A stretch of DNA of 45,629 bases, taken from positions 1-45,629 of the forward strand of contig JAHJTV010000040.1 in the NCBI GenBank assembly GCA_018829445.1, in the 5' to 3' direction. Shown here piece after piece: positions 26,168 to 35,755 of this stretch. Each line of letters begins with the position of its first letter. The first letter of the stretch is position 1. The translations under genes and the position numbers were made by a program. The DNA comes from a bacterium (lineage in GTDB: Bacteria; SAR324; XYD2-FULL-50-16). Under the pieces are notes generated by a model, which was given only the letters and a program-made list of their open reading frames with translations, did no database searches and was not told the DNA's origin.

Positions 26168-27232
26168 TCATATCCGGATTGGTTTTCGTTTTGACCCCCA
26201 TTTTCCCCGGGTTTCCCCAAACCAGCCATCGACCTTTGTATCACAATAGATGCAGCAGCCGGTTTCAGTTAAACGATAATTTGAAATTTGATACCAATCT
26301 CTTTCAATTAAAGCTTTCCCGCAGCTTTTGCAATACGTTGTATCACCGGGAGAGTAATATACATTCCCCGTGAAAACATAAAAAAGTCCCTGATCCTGGG
26401 CAATCTGCCGGGCTCTGACCAACGTTTCCAGAGGTGTTGCCGGGATATCCCTCATTTTAAAATCCGGGTGAAATGCTGAAAAATGGATGGGGGTTTCTGC
26501 TCCCAATTCATTCAATACCCAGGCTGATAGTTTCTTCAGTTCCTGATCTCCATCATTTTCTCCCGGAATGATTAGAGTTGTAATTTCAACCCAGACATTT
26601 GTCTTCTTTTTGAGGTATTTTAATGTTTCCAGCACCGTTTCCAGATCGCCACCCGTCAAACGTTTGTAAAAGTCATCCGAAAAACTTTTCAAATCGATAT
26701 TGGCTGCGTCAATAAACGAGAAAAAATCTTTCCGTGCTTCTTTCCAGATATAACCATTGGTGACTGCCACCACCTTGATTCCGTTTTCATGACAAGCCTG
26801 CGCCACATCTCTACCGTACTCCAGGAAGATGACCGGATCATTATAGGTTAAAGCAACACTCTGACATCCATGCAGCCTTGCAGCCCGGGCGATTTCACCG
26901 GGAGATGCATTTTCATTCAAGCGGTCAAACTCGTGTGATCTACTGATGTCCCAATTCTGACAAAACTTACATGACAGATTGCACCCCGCCGTACCAAAAG
27001 ACAAAATGGGAGTTCCCGGGAAAAAATGATTCAGCGGCTTTTTCTCGACGGGATCTATGCAGAACCCGCTACTTCTTCCGTAAGTAGTTAAGATTAAACC
27101 ATTACTCTGCCGCTGCCTCACAAAACACTTTCCCCTTTGCCCCTCCTTTAGCTTACAAGCTCTTGGACAAAGATCACATTCTATTTTACCATCAGATCTT
27201 AGATGCCAATATTCAGCAGGAAAATTATCCAT
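26168..27232 (-). CDS. amrS: AmmeMemoRadiSam-system radical SAM enzyme
   Basis: The 354-residue protein belongs to the radical SAM member of the AmmeMemoRadiSam group. The N-terminal zinc-like motif is CDLCPRACKLKEGQRGKCFVR; the SAM-cluster motif is GCNLSCKFCQNWDIS (CxxxCxxC, about residues 84-91). It is followed by TYNDPVIFLEY, NGYIWKEA, NIDLKSFSDDFYKRL and a C-terminal zinc-ribbon-like CKSCGKALIERDW...CIYCDTKV. The partner proteins (Memo and AMMECR1) are not in this window. The reaction is not established; roles in protein or small-molecule modification have been proposed. Length and order are normal. It is the first gene of the minus-strand set that continues with murA. Confidence 0.92.
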   Translation of the reverse strand: MDNFPAEYWHLRSDGKIECDLCPRACKLKEGQRGKCFVRQRQSNGLILTTYGRSSGFCIDPVEKKPLNHFFPGTPILSFGTAGCNLSCKFCQNWDISRSHEFDRLNENASPGEIARAARLHGCQSVALTYNDPVIFLEYGRDVAQACHENGIKVVAVTNGYIWKEARKDFFSFIDAANIDLKSFSDDFYKRLTGGDLETVLETLKYLKKKTNVWVEITTLIIPGENDGDQELKKLSAWVLNELGAETPIHFSAFHPDFKMRDIPATPLETLVRARQIAQDQGLFYVFTGNVYYSPGDTTYCKSCGKALIERDWYQISNYRLTETGCCIYCDTKVDGWFGETRGKWGSKRKPIRI

Positions 27233-27473
27233 GGGATTCCCCGTTAAATGCGGTTTATTGTATTGGCTGGTGAGTCATTGTCCGTTTATCATAAAACGCC
27301 TGGAACCCCTATGGCAATCCAAAGAAAAACAGCATCAGATCAACAGAAAACGCATAATAATAAATGTAATTGTAATGTTTCTGCAGAGCCCGACTGTTCC
27401 CTGAATGTATCGCCACATTTCTTCAGGACTTTTCGGGACAGCAGAACGCAACGTTAGTATTCTTGGAGCTGTG

Positions 27474-28430
27474 ATGACTTATGTGACAGACCTGGGATTC
27501 AATATTTATCAAATCGAGCTGATTGACGGAAATTCTCCCTACCGAACTACGGTTTATGTCATCAAAGGTCAAAAGACTGTTTTAATTGAAACGGGAGCTT
27601 CACCTTCCAATAAGATTATTCAGAAAGCCCTGGAGGAATTGGAACTCGACCCCAGTGATATCGACATAATTGCAGTAACCCATATTCACCTGGATCACGC
27701 CGGAGGGGCTGGTTTACTGATGAACCAGTGTCCTAACGCCAAACTCCTGGTTCATAAAAAGGGGAAAAAACATCTGGTTGATCCCGAAAAGCTGATTGCA
27801 GGAGCTCGACAGGTTTATGGTAAAAAATTCGATTCCATGTTTGATCCCATTTTACCCATAGATCCGACCAGAATTGATGTTATGGAAGACGGAGACGAAT
27901 TGGACTTAGGGAATAACCGCTCTCTTCGTTTCCTTGATACTCCAGGGCACGCATTCCATCATCTGGCTATCCTTGATTCGCTGAGTCATGGAATCTTTTC
28001 CGGCGACAGCGTCGGCATCTATTATAAAAAGCTTAATGACCAGCTTGGAATCCCATTTTGTCTTCCAGTGTCAGCACCTACTCAATTCGTCCCTGAAATT
28101 ATGGTACAAACGCTTGACAGGTTAATCGATCTGTCTCCCGAACGTATCTACTTCACTCATGTGGGCATGTCCGAGTCTGCAATGGTATTGCTTCAACAGG
28201 CAAAACAATGGACAAGGTTTTTCGGGGATGAGTGTGTTGAATATTATAAGAAAGAGCATTCCCCAGATGGGTTGTTCCTTCTGATGCAAAATGAGATCAA
28301 CAAAAAACTGGGCGCGTTGGGAGTTCCGGGTAATTTTACCGGAACCGGGCATTTTAGAGCAGACATTGCTCTCAACGTTCAAGGGATTATAGTCTATACT
28401 GACAGGCTTGGGCAAAAATCAGGTGAATGA
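27474..28430 (+). CDS. MBL-fold metallo-hydrolase
   Basis: From ATG 27474 (GGAG six bases upstream) it has 318 residues. Motifs are VTHIHLDHAGGAG (HxHxDH), FLDTPGHAFHHLAI, GIFSGDSVGIYY and YFTHVGMSE with the late His. The first 23 codons of the longer open frame do not match the family and were left out. Related proteins include glyoxalase II-like and flavin-less MBL hydrolases; it lacks the second glyoxalase zinc motif at usual spacing, so the substrate is open. It diverges from amrS with a 240-base gap. A rho-independent terminator follows at 28498-28523. Confidence 0.9.
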   Translation: MTYVTDLGFNIYQIELIDGNSPYRTTVYVIKGQKTVLIETGASPSNKIIQKALEELELDPSDIDIIAVTHIHLDHAGGAGLLMNQCPNAKLLVHKKGKKHLVDPEKLIAGARQVYGKKFDSMFDPILPIDPTRIDVMEDGDELDLGNNRSLRFLDTPGHAFHHLAILDSLSHGIFSGDSVGIYYKKLNDQLGIPFCLPVSAPTQFVPEIMVQTLDRLIDLSPERIYFTHVGMSESAMVLLQQAKQWTRFFGDECVEYYKKEHSPDGLFLLMQNEINKKLGALGVPGNFTGTGHFRADIALNVQGIIVYTDRLGQKSGE

Positions 28431-28497
28431 TGCCATCCGATTCCTCCATGGTTTCTCCTGATGATAATGAGTATACCGGGCAGATTTTGGATTTTAA

Positions 28498-28523
28498 ACC
28501 CGGTTCATTCCCGGGTACTTTTT
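28498..28523 (+). terminator. Rho-independent terminator after the MBL gene
   Basis: ACCCGG at 28498-28503 pairs with CCGGGT at 28511-28516 around TTCATTC, followed by ACTTTTTT. It lies 68 bases after the MBL stop codon and has the usual hairpin plus T-run. Confidence 0.8.
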
Positions 28524-28853
28524 TAATTGATGATTTTATATCAAAATACTACGATCCATGTCATAGGATTTAGGGGGACTATATATCAAAACAGACAATT
28601 ACCATTGAACATAATTGTCAGAATGGGATGGATAATGCACCCAAATCCATTGCTATCCTCGGTAATTTAGGTCCCCTTACCATTTCGAGACCCTAAGAGA
28701 AGAAGGTGACTTAAAATATCCCGTTTTAGATGTACTCATTCCATTCAGATTTGACAAAAGGAATTTAACCTGCGATCCCTTGATTTGCAAAGAAATCAAA
28801 GAGGGAACCTTGTTGGCCATAATCATATTGTAAACCATCTTTAGCTAAATAAA
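28524..28853 (+). other. Leader of the sigma-54 activator gene
   Basis: These 330 bases are AT-rich. A short frame at about 28592-28697 (ending NLGPLTISRP) reads like coding sequence but matches nothing I recognise. I see no -24/-12 (GG...GC) element. The ATG of the activator is preceded by a weak TTTAGCTAAATAAA. Confidence 0.4.
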
Positions 28854-30269
28854 ATGCTGTCAATTTTGGTGGCGCATGCCAAGACGGAAATCTCTCAGGA
28901 GATCAAACACTACCTGTCAAAAGATTTTTATGTAAAAACCACAACATCATTTGAAACTTGTCTTCGGCTCTTTGAACAGCAAAGGTTCGAATTTACGTTT
29001 ATCGATTTGGACTTGTTTGCCAATCAGATAACAAAGTCCAGCATAAAAGATTATCAAACCGTTCTAAAGCAATTCTGGAAGATTTTCCCGATGGCCCAGT
29101 TGATCATGATTTCAACCCAGGACAGAATCAGGGAAACGGTTAATATCGTAAAAGCGGGCGCAAACAATTATATTACAACACCAATCAACAGCGCAGAATT
29201 ACAGCATGTCCTGGAAAGCACCGACGAATCTTCTCGAATCCAACACGAACTGGATTATTTACGAGACCGCTTTTGGCAGGATGATTCGTTGGACGTGGTC
29301 CGTACCAACAGTGAACAGATGAAAAAAACCTTCGACAAGGTAAGATATGTGGCTGAAACCAAAACAACCGTTTTACTGACAGGCGAAACGGGTGTTGGCA
29401 AAGGCGTTATTGCAAAACTGATCCATCGTCACAGCGATCGTCGCAATCAACCCTTCATTCATGTTCATTGTGGAGCGATTGCTGACAGCCTGGTGGAAAG
29501 TGAACTGTTTGGTCACGAAAAAGGGTCTTTTACAGGAGCAATCAAGAGAAAGTTTGGGAGATTTGAAATTGCCACCAACGGTACCATTTTTTTGGATGAA
29601 ATTGGAACCGTCACTTCGTCGACTCAAATCAAATTATTACAGGTTCTCCAGGATAAAATCTTTCAACGGGTTGGGGGCGAGGAGGATATTGAGTCCAATG
29701 CTCGTGTTATTGCGGCTTCCAACTACGACTTGAAAAAACTGGTTGAAAATGGCGAGTATCGAAGCGATCTTTACTATCGATTAAGTGTTTTTCCAATCGA
29801 AATTCCTCCGTTAAGAGAACGAAAAGAGGACGTTCCCCTGTTGGCCTCCTTTTTTGTAAACAGGCTAAACTCCATCTATCTTAAAGATATTACCGAAATT
29901 CACCCCCTGGTTATTGAAGCCTTACAGGAGTATCCATGGCCGGGTAATATCAGGGAATTTGAAAACCTTATCGAGCGGGCTTACATACTGGAACACTCAT
30001 CCGTTTTAACCCCGGAGAGTTTCCCTCAGGAGTTGTTCGATCTGGATAAAACAGAAGCCAAGGTGTTGCTGGATACGACTCAAACCCTGGCAGAGACTCG
30101 AAAACAAACTATCGACCAGGTTGAACGCCAGTATTTGAAAGAGTTATTGTCCGTCCATCGCGGGCGAATCAATAAAACAGCCCAAGCCGCCGGAATAACG
30201 CCTCGGCAGCTTCACAAACTCTTAGCCAAATACCAGATACACAAAGAGGAATTTCGATCTGCCCTTTAG
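28854..30269 (+). CDS. Sigma-54-dependent activator with a degenerate receiver
   Basis: The 471-residue protein has a receiver-like domain (1-120), an AAA+ domain (about 140-370) and a Fis-type HTH (NKTAQAAGITPRQLHKLLAKY, about 443-463). The AAA part has GETGVGKG (Walker A), ELFGHEKGSFTGA (sigma-54 contact loop, S for A), TIFLDEIG (Walker B) and YRSDLYYRLSVFPIEIPPLRER. In the receiver the phospho-site position has Asp51 (FTFIDLD) but the acidic pair at the start is ILVAHAKTE and the usual Lys-Pro is TTPIN, so phosphorylation control is doubtful. It would drive RpoN-dependent promoters elsewhere. It ends in an 18-bp hairpin whose first base is the last base of the stop codon. Confidence 0.93.
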   Translation: MLSILVAHAKTEISQEIKHYLSKDFYVKTTTSFETCLRLFEQQRFEFTFIDLDLFANQITKSSIKDYQTVLKQFWKIFPMAQLIMISTQDRIRETVNIVKAGANNYITTPINSAELQHVLESTDESSRIQHELDYLRDRFWQDDSLDVVRTNSEQMKKTFDKVRYVAETKTTVLLTGETGVGKGVIAKLIHRHSDRRNQPFIHVHCGAIADSLVESELFGHEKGSFTGAIKRKFGRFEIATNGTIFLDEIGTVTSSTQIKLLQVLQDKIFQRVGGEEDIESNARVIAASNYDLKKLVENGEYRSDLYYRLSVFPIEIPPLRERKEDVPLLASFFVNRLNSIYLKDITEIHPLVIEALQEYPWPGNIREFENLIERAYILEHSSVLTPESFPQELFDLDKTEAKVLLDTTQTLAETRKQTIDQVERQYLKELLSVHRGRINKTAQAAGITPRQLHKLLAKYQIHKEEFRSAL

Positions 30270-30309
30270 ACAGAATAATTCGGAATCACCTATTCCGAAT
30301 TATTCTGTC
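30269..30309. terminator. 18-bp perfect hairpin at the sigma-54 activator stop
   Basis: The arms 30269-30286 and 30292-30309 are perfectly complementary with a 5-nt loop (CACCT). The first base is the last base of the stop codon. No T-run follows. It is the third long perfect hairpin of unrelated sequence at a gene end in this window. Confidence 0.75.
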
Positions 30310-30660
30310 CATATGAACTGTCTGTTCTGATTATGACTTTTTAGTATACCTCATAGGCCTGGTGCTCTCTGAAGAGATCATTCAACTCCACAGTTTCATT
30401 CCTGTTTTACCTCCCAATCGAAACAGCCTCTAATAAATAAGAATCAAAAGTTCTGATATCACCAATCCTATTTCTGTGTTCTTCCACTATATCAACTGCA
30501 TACTGGTTGGCTTACCCATTGCAATATCTGCTTCAGCTCCCATTAGGCTGCTTCACCTGAACCCGCACACTTTGAGGAGGATGCCAGAAAAATATGCTTG
30601 TATGTTTTTTTATATCTCACATTTACCGATTCAATAATTCTGAAATAACAAGGAATAAAA
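30310..30660. other. 351-bp region without a clear gene
   Basis: The sequence lies between the activator and the small secreted protein gene. On the minus strand a short open stretch (about 30350-30480; VEEHRNRIGDIRTFDSYLLE, a stop, then NDLFREHQAYEVY) looks like coding DNA with stops, possibly a gene remnant, but I do not recognise it. A usable ribosome site (AACAAGGAA) lies just before 30661. Confidence 0.35.
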
Positions 30661-30957
30661 ATGAAAACAGTCATAAAGAAATCGCTCCTTTTTGTATTTT
30701 TGGTCTTTTCTCTGTTTTGTGTTGCGCAAACCGGTGTCAGTGGAGATATGGCTTCGATTGTTGGCACCATTAATGATAATTTTCAAATTGTCACTGACGA
30801 AGGAGATGTGTATTTCATTGGTGATACTGAAAAAGGAGCTGAGGTGGAAAATTTGAGTGGTGCGCAAATTGAAGCTACAGGCGAAATAGTAGAAATGGAT
30901 GGGGATGTCTTTATTCTGATTAACAGCTACCTGATTACTGAAAACCCAGCCGGTTAA
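30661..30957 (+). CDS. Small secreted OB-fold-like protein
   Basis: The 98-residue protein has a signal peptide (SLLFVFLVFSLFCVAQTGVSG, cleavage near residue 27), and a mature part of about 70 residues. The mature part alternates short strands (SIVGTINDNFQIVTDEGDVY, AQIEATGEIVEMDGDVFILI), as in small OB-fold-like periplasmic proteins. ATG 30661 follows AAGGAA. It faces the histidine kinase gene (convergent, 83 bases between). Role unknown. Confidence 0.75.
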   Translation: MKTVIKKSLLFVFLVFSLFCVAQTGVSGDMASIVGTINDNFQIVTDEGDVYFIGDTEKGAEVENLSGAQIEATGEIVEMDGDVFILINSYLITENPAG

Positions 30958-31040
30958 CACCAATAAAAATAGCCGGGTCATACATAAAACATTTTAAACA
31001 CCTGGTAATAATGGAACAGTACTTGTTTTTAGCGATTTAG

Positions 31041-32555
31041 CTACTGGTAAGAAACCACAAGCTTTTTTCCCGACAGTTCGCCGGGTAGCTGGAAAGTAAA
31101 TATTGCTCCTCCATTTGGGTTATTTTCGGCCCAGATTTTACCATCGTGATCTGCAATTATTTTCCGGCAAATTGATAAACCAAGACCGGTTCCACCGGCT
31201 CCGGTTTTGGTTTTACTGCTTTGCACGAATTTATCGAAAACAAGTTCCAGCTCATCCTCGGGTATACCAATGCCACTATCAATAACAGACAGATTAACGA
31301 AATTGTTTTCATTATCTACCCTGATGAAGATCTCATCATCCTTTTTGGAAAATTTGATGGCATTTGATAACAGATTGCGAATAACCTGGATGATTTTTCT
31401 GGCATCAATTTTAACAAAATCGTCTGTTAAGCAGTCATCAAAATTGACCTTCACCTGTCTTTCCCTGGATATCGTTTCCAATTCAGTGATAACAATCGGA
31501 ACCAGTGATGACAATCTCTCATTCTTAAAACTGTAAGTCTCCTTCCGCATCTCCAATTTGGATAGATCCAACAGATCATTCAGTAAAACCAGGAGTCTCT
31601 CACCATTGTCGCTGATGATCTGAAAGAAAGACCTTATCTTTTCGACATTATTTTTTCCCGTTTTTTGGGCTCCTAGCTTGGCAAACCCCAGAATTCCATG
31701 CATAGGGGTTCGCAGTTCATGACTCATATTTGCCAGAAATTCAGTTTTTGATTCATTTGCCAGTTCAGCAGCTTTTTTAGCTTCCTCCAGTACCTTAAGG
31801 GCTGAGGACAGTTCCTGGGTTCTTTCATCAACAATAGCTTCCAAATGTGTATTTAAAAACTTCAGCTCTTTTATTTTCTTTCTGATTGCGTCCCTCATTT
31901 CATGAAAGCTTCTGGCCAATGTTCCCAGTTCATCCCTTCTTGACAGATTAATCTCTATTTCAAGATTCCCGTCGGCAAGCGCAATTGCTTTTTCTTTCAA
32001 GTAATTAACCGGGCGATTGATAAATCGTTCACCAAAATAACTAATGATAAATCCCAAAATTAATATAATAACCAGTGTTATTGCTGCCATAACAAAGGAG
32101 GTTTTTTTTACTGCAGCAATAGCACGTTCGTTTGAGGATATAACATGAACAACGCCGATTAATTCTCCAAAATAATTTACATTGGCTGTCATGTATTGAA
32201 AATCTTTCCAGCTCTTTAGTTTTTCAAATGTTAGCTCCTGGTATTTTGGGCGTTTTATCTGACTTAACACTTGATCTGATTCGTCTGTGATCATTAAACC
32301 CACCACATTTTCATTTAACATGATGGAGTTGCTAATACCATCAATAGAAAATTGATTAAGGGTCCAGATGGGGCCAACCAGACTAAGTTGAGCCAGATCC
32401 AATGTATTTGAGACTTCCTTTTTTAGATTGACCATGGCCCGCTGATAATCCTGATAAACACTTATTCCCGCTAAAATCATGATAAACATCGCAGTGGCTG
32501 GCAGAATGACGATATGCAGCTGCCGGATTAAACTTCTGGCTAAAAAATCTCGCAT
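31041..32555 (-). CDS. Membrane sensor histidine kinase
   Basis: The 504-residue kinase has a membrane helix at about 15-36, a periplasmic sensor region of about 115 residues, a second helix at about 153-175 ([19 protein letters not shown]), HAMP ([17 protein letters not shown], about 180-230), a coiled coil, the H-box [19 protein letters not shown] (His 279), and an ATPase domain ([47 protein letters not shown]). No receiver is fused. It lies 45 bases after a periplasmic substrate-binding protein gene on the same strand, suggesting that the binding protein delivers the signal. The cognate regulator is not adjacent. Confidence 0.93.
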   Translation of the reverse strand: MRDFLARSLIRQLHIVILPATAMFIMILAGISVYQDYQRAMVNLKKEVSNTLDLAQLSLVGPIWTLNQFSIDGISNSIMLNENVVGLMITDESDQVLSQIKRPKYQELTFEKLKSWKDFQYMTANVNYFGELIGVVHVISSNERAIAAVKKTSFVMAAITLVIILILGFIISYFGERFINRPVNYLKEKAIALADGNLEIEINLSRRDELGTLARSFHEMRDAIRKKIKELKFLNTHLEAIVDERTQELSSALKVLEEAKKAAELANESKTEFLANMSHELRTPMHGILGFAKLGAQKTGKNNVEKIRSFFQIISDNGERLLVLLNDLLDLSKLEMRKETYSFKNERLSSLVPIVITELETISRERQVKVNFDDCLTDDFVKIDARKIIQVIRNLLSNAIKFSKKDDEIFIRVDNENNFVNLSVIDSGIGIPEDELELVFDKFVQSSKTKTGAGGTGLGLSICRKIIADHDGKIWAENNPNGGAIFTFQLPGELSGKKLVVSYQ

Positions 32556-32600
32556 TGCTTTTTTTCTATTTAAATTGGGGAAGTTTCCAATTGCTGCTGA

Positions 32601-33407
32601 TCATTCTGCAATCATTCCTTCAAATACCCCTTCGTTTTCAAGTTTCATGTATGCACCTTCCATGCGATCCAAGAGACTCTGGGCGTTGGGCGTTTTTCTT
32701 GAAATCACGAAATAACCATCTGCAATGTACAGAGGATCACTATAGGTTACATCAATCAGGAAATCTTCAGGGAAGATCTTCAGGGTTTCAAGTGCCGGTC
32801 TCTCAAAGGCAAGCAAGTAATTGGCTCTTCCTTTCTTCAGCATTTTAAAACCGTTAACCTGGGAATCAGCCGTATGAACTGACATGGCATTGTTGGGATC
32901 ATTAACATAATTAATGAATCCACCATAACCATATCCTCTGAAAACTATAATACTTTTTCCTACAAGATCTTCTTTTTTTGAAATGCCAGGAGTGGAGGTC
33001 AAATGGAACACGCGTAGGGTTATTTTGCTGATAGTATTTTTACTATGAAGAATATAGTCAGGCGAAACCACATTTGGCGGCACCCTGATTCCATAAAATA
33101 TGTGGGTGGTTCCTTTTACCATATTGGCATAGAGCCTTTTTGCCGGATAATATTTCAATACATATTCCTCTCCGATACTGTCCAGGACTTTGGTAACAAT
33201 GTTTACATTGATTCCGGAAATTCGAGTAACCTTGTCACCCTCCTTTTCAATGTTGTAAAACGGAGGGAACCAGATTGTCCCTATCACCAGAGGCTTTGAT
33301 AGAGCTGTTTGACATAAACCCGATACAGCAAAAAAAACGAAAATAATCGCACAATTGCGCAAGTATTTTTGCGGAATGGAGTCGATTGATTTCATTGTAA
33401 GTCTCAT
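32601..33407 (-). CDS. Periplasmic solute-binding protein (type 2), kinase partner
   Basis: From ATG 33407 the protein has 268 residues; further in-frame ATGs at 33446 and 33395 are possible. The signal peptide (YLRNCAIIFVFFAVSGLCQTALS) is followed by LVIGTIWFPPFY, the standard opening of amino-acid-binding-type SBP_bac_3 proteins. Later motifs include SPDYILHSKNTI and KKEDLVGKSIIVFRGYGYGG. There is no transporter permease or ATPase around. With the kinase downstream it is more likely a sensory adaptor than an importer. The ligand is not predictable. Confidence 0.87.
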   Translation of the reverse strand: MRLTMKSIDSIPQKYLRNCAIIFVFFAVSGLCQTALSKPLVIGTIWFPPFYNIEKEGDKVTRISGINVNIVTKVLDSIGEEYVLKYYPAKRLYANMVKGTTHIFYGIRVPPNVVSPDYILHSKNTISKITLRVFHLTSTPGISKKEDLVGKSIIVFRGYGYGGFINYVNDPNNAMSVHTADSQVNGFKMLKKGRANYLLAFERPALETLKIFPEDFLIDVTYSDPLYIADGYFVISRKTPNAQSLLDRMEGAYMKLENEGVFEGMIAE

Positions 33408-33691
33408 ATTAGTCAATCCTGTCGCAGTCGATACAAAATGCTTCAATATCCTTAAATTACCAAACTTGGTTAGCCGTATTATTAACCTAAAAGGGTAGAT
33501 TTGTCATTTTTTAAACTCAATATGCGATTCTAATTTATCAATTTAAGAGAGAAGGGGGCTGGAAAGGTTTTTTAATCACAAGAAGATGTGGTAAATACTT
33601 ACCATTAGGAGCTAAGTTTGTATGTATCTCAAATGAGGATGCTTGATGCCGACAATGCCATTAAAGCCCATAACAACTCTACGGAACAAAC

Positions 33692-33755
33692 GGTAGGGCG
33701 GCCTTACATGGCCGCCTGAACTTATCCTTAGGCGGCCATGTAAGGCCGCCCTACC
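33692..33755. repeat. 64-bp REP-like palindromic element (copy 2)
   Basis: It starts GGTAGGGCGGCCTTACATGG and ends CCGCCCTACC, the same element as 17362-17425 with a different centre. It lies in the 400-bp gap between the solute-binding protein and the PON-type gene (33408-33807), which holds no gene I can see. Confidence 0.85.
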
Positions 33756-33807
33756 ATAATCCTCCAAAACTGTTTTTGAATTGAAGGAGATGTCCTTTTG
33801 GTTTTCT

Positions 33808-34863
33808 TTAGTTTTCAGACAGAGTGCAATCCAGAAACCACCCATCAAATACGGCTCCCACAATCATCCTGTTATTGCGAACGGCAGCCACACTTGATGC
33901 CGAGAGCTCTTCACCAGCGTTGAGGTATATCTCCTCAAACTTCGGATTTCCCTTTAGGTTGGAAAAAACACGGAATAGCTGAGATGGTGATATCTTATTG
34001 GGGTTCCCGGCGTGAGAAACAAATGTAAGCAGCTTCGGATGAGCCCCAATCCAGAGATTACCTTCTTCATCCAACTCAATATTATCCAGACCTGAATCCA
34101 GATTCAAAACAGTTCTTTCCTTGAGTTTTCCAGATTCTTTGTCCCTGTCAAATATATGAAGAGATTGACCGATGGTTGTGGTCATGTAAAGTGTCATCCC
34201 ATCAGGACTGACGTTGATACCATTGGCATATTGAAAGCCCGATGCAACTTCGGAGAAGTCATTTCCATCAAAATAAACAATCCCGGCATAAGACAGTTTC
34301 AAATAGTCCTCCAAGGTTCGCTTTATCCCGGGAGATAAACCATGATCATTGGTCAGGTAGAATTGTTGCGGGCCAACAGCCACGATGTCATTCGGAGAGA
34401 TCAGCAGATCATCCCGGTAGGTCGCCAGGTGCTCCAATTTGTCCGAATGAATTGCGAATACTTCGATACTGTGCTGATTTTGGGAGTGATTGATGACAAA
34501 CAGCCGATCATCACCGGTTGGTGAGATGTAGAGACTTATCCCGTGAGGCATGAAATCATCGCCGGGTCCTGTAGTCAGCAGAACCGGTTTGCCATTTTCA
34601 ATAGTGGTATCATAGGCATAAATCCCTCTTTCAGTCGACCTGCCTTCCAACACCGCTCTCCTGTCAAAGGCAGAAATATAGGCAATCCCAGTTTGGGGAT
34701 GAATGGTTATATCCTCAGGACCTGCCACACCTGATACCTGTCTGCATTTTCCTTCGAAGTGCGGACTTATCTTCTTGAATTCCCCGGCATCCCAGACAAG
34801 TTTAAAAACCCAACCTGCAACAATAAGGATTATAATTAAAAGTCCCAGAAAAGCTTTTTTCAT
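33808..34863 (-). CDS. Paraoxonase/arylesterase (PON)-like beta-propeller
   Basis: The 351-residue protein has an uncleaved-type N-terminal signal anchor (FLGLLIIILIVAGWVFKLV) and a six-bladed SMP30/PON-like propeller. PON motifs are GPEDITIHPQ, FMPHGISLYISP, DRLFVINHSQNQ, LISPNDIVAVGPQQFYLTNDHG, YANGINVSPDGMTLYM, LDSGLDNIELDEEGNLWIGAHP, and the end SSVAAVRNNRMIVGAVFD. The Asn and Asp calcium-binding positions of PON1 (NDH, DN) fit. Members hydrolyse lactones (including acyl-homoserine lactones in some) and aryl esters; which applies here cannot be told. ATG 34863 begins the frame directly and no other candidate is close. Confidence 0.9.
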   Translation of the reverse strand: MKKAFLGLLIIILIVAGWVFKLVWDAGEFKKISPHFEGKCRQVSGVAGPEDITIHPQTGIAYISAFDRRAVLEGRSTERGIYAYDTTIENGKPVLLTTGPGDDFMPHGISLYISPTGDDRLFVINHSQNQHSIEVFAIHSDKLEHLATYRDDLLISPNDIVAVGPQQFYLTNDHGLSPGIKRTLEDYLKLSYAGIVYFDGNDFSEVASGFQYANGINVSPDGMTLYMTTTIGQSLHIFDRDKESGKLKERTVLNLDSGLDNIELDEEGNLWIGAHPKLLTFVSHAGNPNKISPSQLFRVFSNLKGNPKFEEIYLNAGEELSASSVAAVRNNRMIVGAVFDGWFLDCTLSEN

Positions 34864-35259
34864 AATGGTTACCCGGAAAATGGTTAGTTGATCTCTTCAG
34901 CTTAAACATCTGATAGCAAAACTAATCAGATAACCGAGCAGATCATAGATTTTTTCAAATCTTGTGACCTTCAAAAAAATATAATCAATGACCTAATTTT
35001 AGTTGGAAAGTAGTATCTGCCTAAATTATGGTTTATCTCTGGAAAATGCAACAACCAAACTAACTGCTGTCAATCTGGAAAAACAGAGTTACTCAAGAAA
35101 GAAATGTTGAAAAGCGATGCTTCGTTTATATGAAAAAGGTCGATGATTGTCTAATGATTTGGACTTGTGGTTTTCACGGCAGCAATATTTTCAGGTGATG
35201 AAATATGCAATGGCTTGAATAAGGCTTTTATGGATTCAGAACTCCTGATCCGGAGGATT

Positions 35260-35545
35260 TCAGTTTGATACCAATTCGAAATTCACTTTGAAATCCGTCC
35301 CAGGATAACTCGTCTCTGTCCTGTTCAACTGATCGCACAGTATCGATACCGCTTGGTTCGCCTGACGGTTTGTCATTCGATGCAATCTTATTGAAAGCGC
35401 TTTCGCATCATCATCCGGAACGAGATCAATATCCGCTTTGTATAAGGGAATCTATATCGAAGTTCTCCATCATGTACTTAAAGAAATTCTCCTGAAACCA
35501 TCTGGAAAACATATGGACTGCAACGGATCTAAAATGAGAACCGTC
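35260..35545 (-). pseudogene. Transposase C-terminal remnant, frameshifted
   Basis: Within the 980-bp gap 34864-35843 two minus-strand frames carry transposase-like sequence: VHMFSRWFQENFFKYMMENF (about 35545-35420) and, after a frame change, IRLHRMTNRQANQAVSILCD and NRTETSYPGTDFKVNFEL, ending at the TGA 35260-35262. The 'RWFQENFFKYM' and 'TETxxPGTxL' motifs occur at the C-terminus of putative DDE transposases. The rest of the element is missing and I cannot place the family. The remainder of the gap (34864-35259) is AT-rich with no gene seen. Confidence 0.5.
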
Positions 35546-35589
35546 TTGTTCTCCATTTGCTCATAGAAACATCACCTTTTTCAAATTGT

Positions 35590-35754
35590 TTAAAATAGGG
35601 ATTCATTAATAATTCGATAAGATTTGATAATTTCATCTGAAAGATCTATATAAAATTCTGCAAATGTTTTTGATAATGCATATCTTTCAGCGGCATAGTA
35701 ATCAAAAAGGGTTCCAAATAATCCATTTGTATTGCATAATTTGAATGTTTTTTG
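35590..35754 (-). pseudogene. Remnant of a cassette ORF
   Basis: A minus-strand frame of about 54 codons ends with TAA at 35590-35592 (LFGTLFDYYAAERYALSKTF, then IINESLF). It begins right after the core of the attC-like site at 35756-35833, where a cassette gene should start, but it has no ATG, GTG or TTG near its beginning. I do not recognise it. It may be the last and decayed member of the right array. Confidence 0.35.
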
Positions 35755-35755
35755 A

